Made by a program: the position numbers and the translations under genes. A stretch of 64,000 bases of DNA, from positions 124,001-188,000 of the forward strand of contig NZ_BOOQ01000026.1 of assembly GCF_016863315.1 (NCBI RefSeq), given 5' to 3'. Below the pieces are notes generated by a model. The model was given only the letters and a program-made list of their open reading frames with translations, searched no databases and was not told where the DNA came from. The DNA comes from Planotetraspora silvatica. GTDB taxonomy: Bacteria; Actinomycetota; Actinomycetes; Streptosporangiales; Streptosporangiaceae. Positions within the stretch are counted from its first letter, which is position 1, and every line of letters begins with the position of its first letter. This document shows positions 63,963 to 64,000 of the stretch, piece by piece.

Positions 63963-64000
63963 CAACCAGGGAGGGGCTGGCCAGAAGGGATGACCACGAA

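Overview
The window is high-GC actinobacterial DNA. Gene content and order (ndgR-leuC-leuD-hup, cofC-plsC-gpsA, ddl-DUF3515-thiL-thiD-rpmB-DAK-recG-rsmD-coaD-DUF177-rpmF-rnc-mutM-acyP-smc-ftsY) follow the conserved chromosomal core known from Streptomyces and its relatives. The F420 gene cofC, lipoprotein and MFS content, and frequent GTG/TTG starts fit a filamentous actinomycete. A Streptosporangiaceae-type host (Nonomuraea, Microbispora, Streptosporangium) is my best inference, not a demonstrated assignment. I see no rRNA, insertion sequence, cas gene or prophage.

Layout. 1-7211: a sugar-uptake and catabolism operon (lipoprotein binding protein, two permeases, ThuA-like protein, two Gfo/Idh/MocA oxidoreductases, DeoR regulator) with no ATPase gene of its own. 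7308-13212: M3 peptidase, three tRNA genes (Gln, Glu, Glu), a thioredoxin-like protein behind a duplicated operator, a thioesterase and a large acidic protein. 13249-16687: IclR-type leucine regulator, leuCD and a tail-less HU. 17062-19465: TetR regulator and divergent MFS exporter with elaborate operators. 19966-44127: the housekeeping core, covering F420, phospholipid, cell-wall, thiamine, CoA, ribosomal protein, rRNA-processing, DNA-repair, SMC and SRP-receptor genes, interrupted by a membrane-anchored CBM2-like protein. 44176-62709: accessory genes (cysteine-synthase-like enzyme, SigR-like ECF sigma factor without its anti-sigma factor, EamA transporter, XRE-cupin regulator, polysaccharide deacetylase, HerA-type ATPase, SodC, TypA/BipA, hydrolase, aldehyde dehydrogenase, a giant secreted M14 carboxypeptidase, a secreted coiled-coil protein, GH1 beta-glucosidase). 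62787-63437: TetR regulator.

The most striking structure is a non-coding repeat family found only between genes. 28 copies of an invariant 10-mer, GTGATCATGC (usually extended to GTGATCATGCAC then RRWTTCG), are spaced at 53 bp, occasionally 52, within each array. They form left arms in one orientation and right arms in the other. At 19487-19969 and 63441-63962 the two arms face each other as mirror-symmetric arrays, and mirrored units resemble each other more than neighbouring units do. At 51889-52111 and 54312-54482 the arms bracket typA. The 53-bp step is almost exactly five helical turns. The spacers are related to each other, so this is not CRISPR. I regard this as the best candidate for an undescribed system: either a helically phased protein-binding array or a very long RNA hairpin at gene ends.

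Other signals worth following are a near-continuous 21-bp helix in the rnc leader (candidate RNase III autoregulation site), a 38-bp duplicated control element between ndgR and leuC, a 24-bp tandem operator in front of the thioredoxin-like gene, and the SigR-like factor that stands without RsrA.
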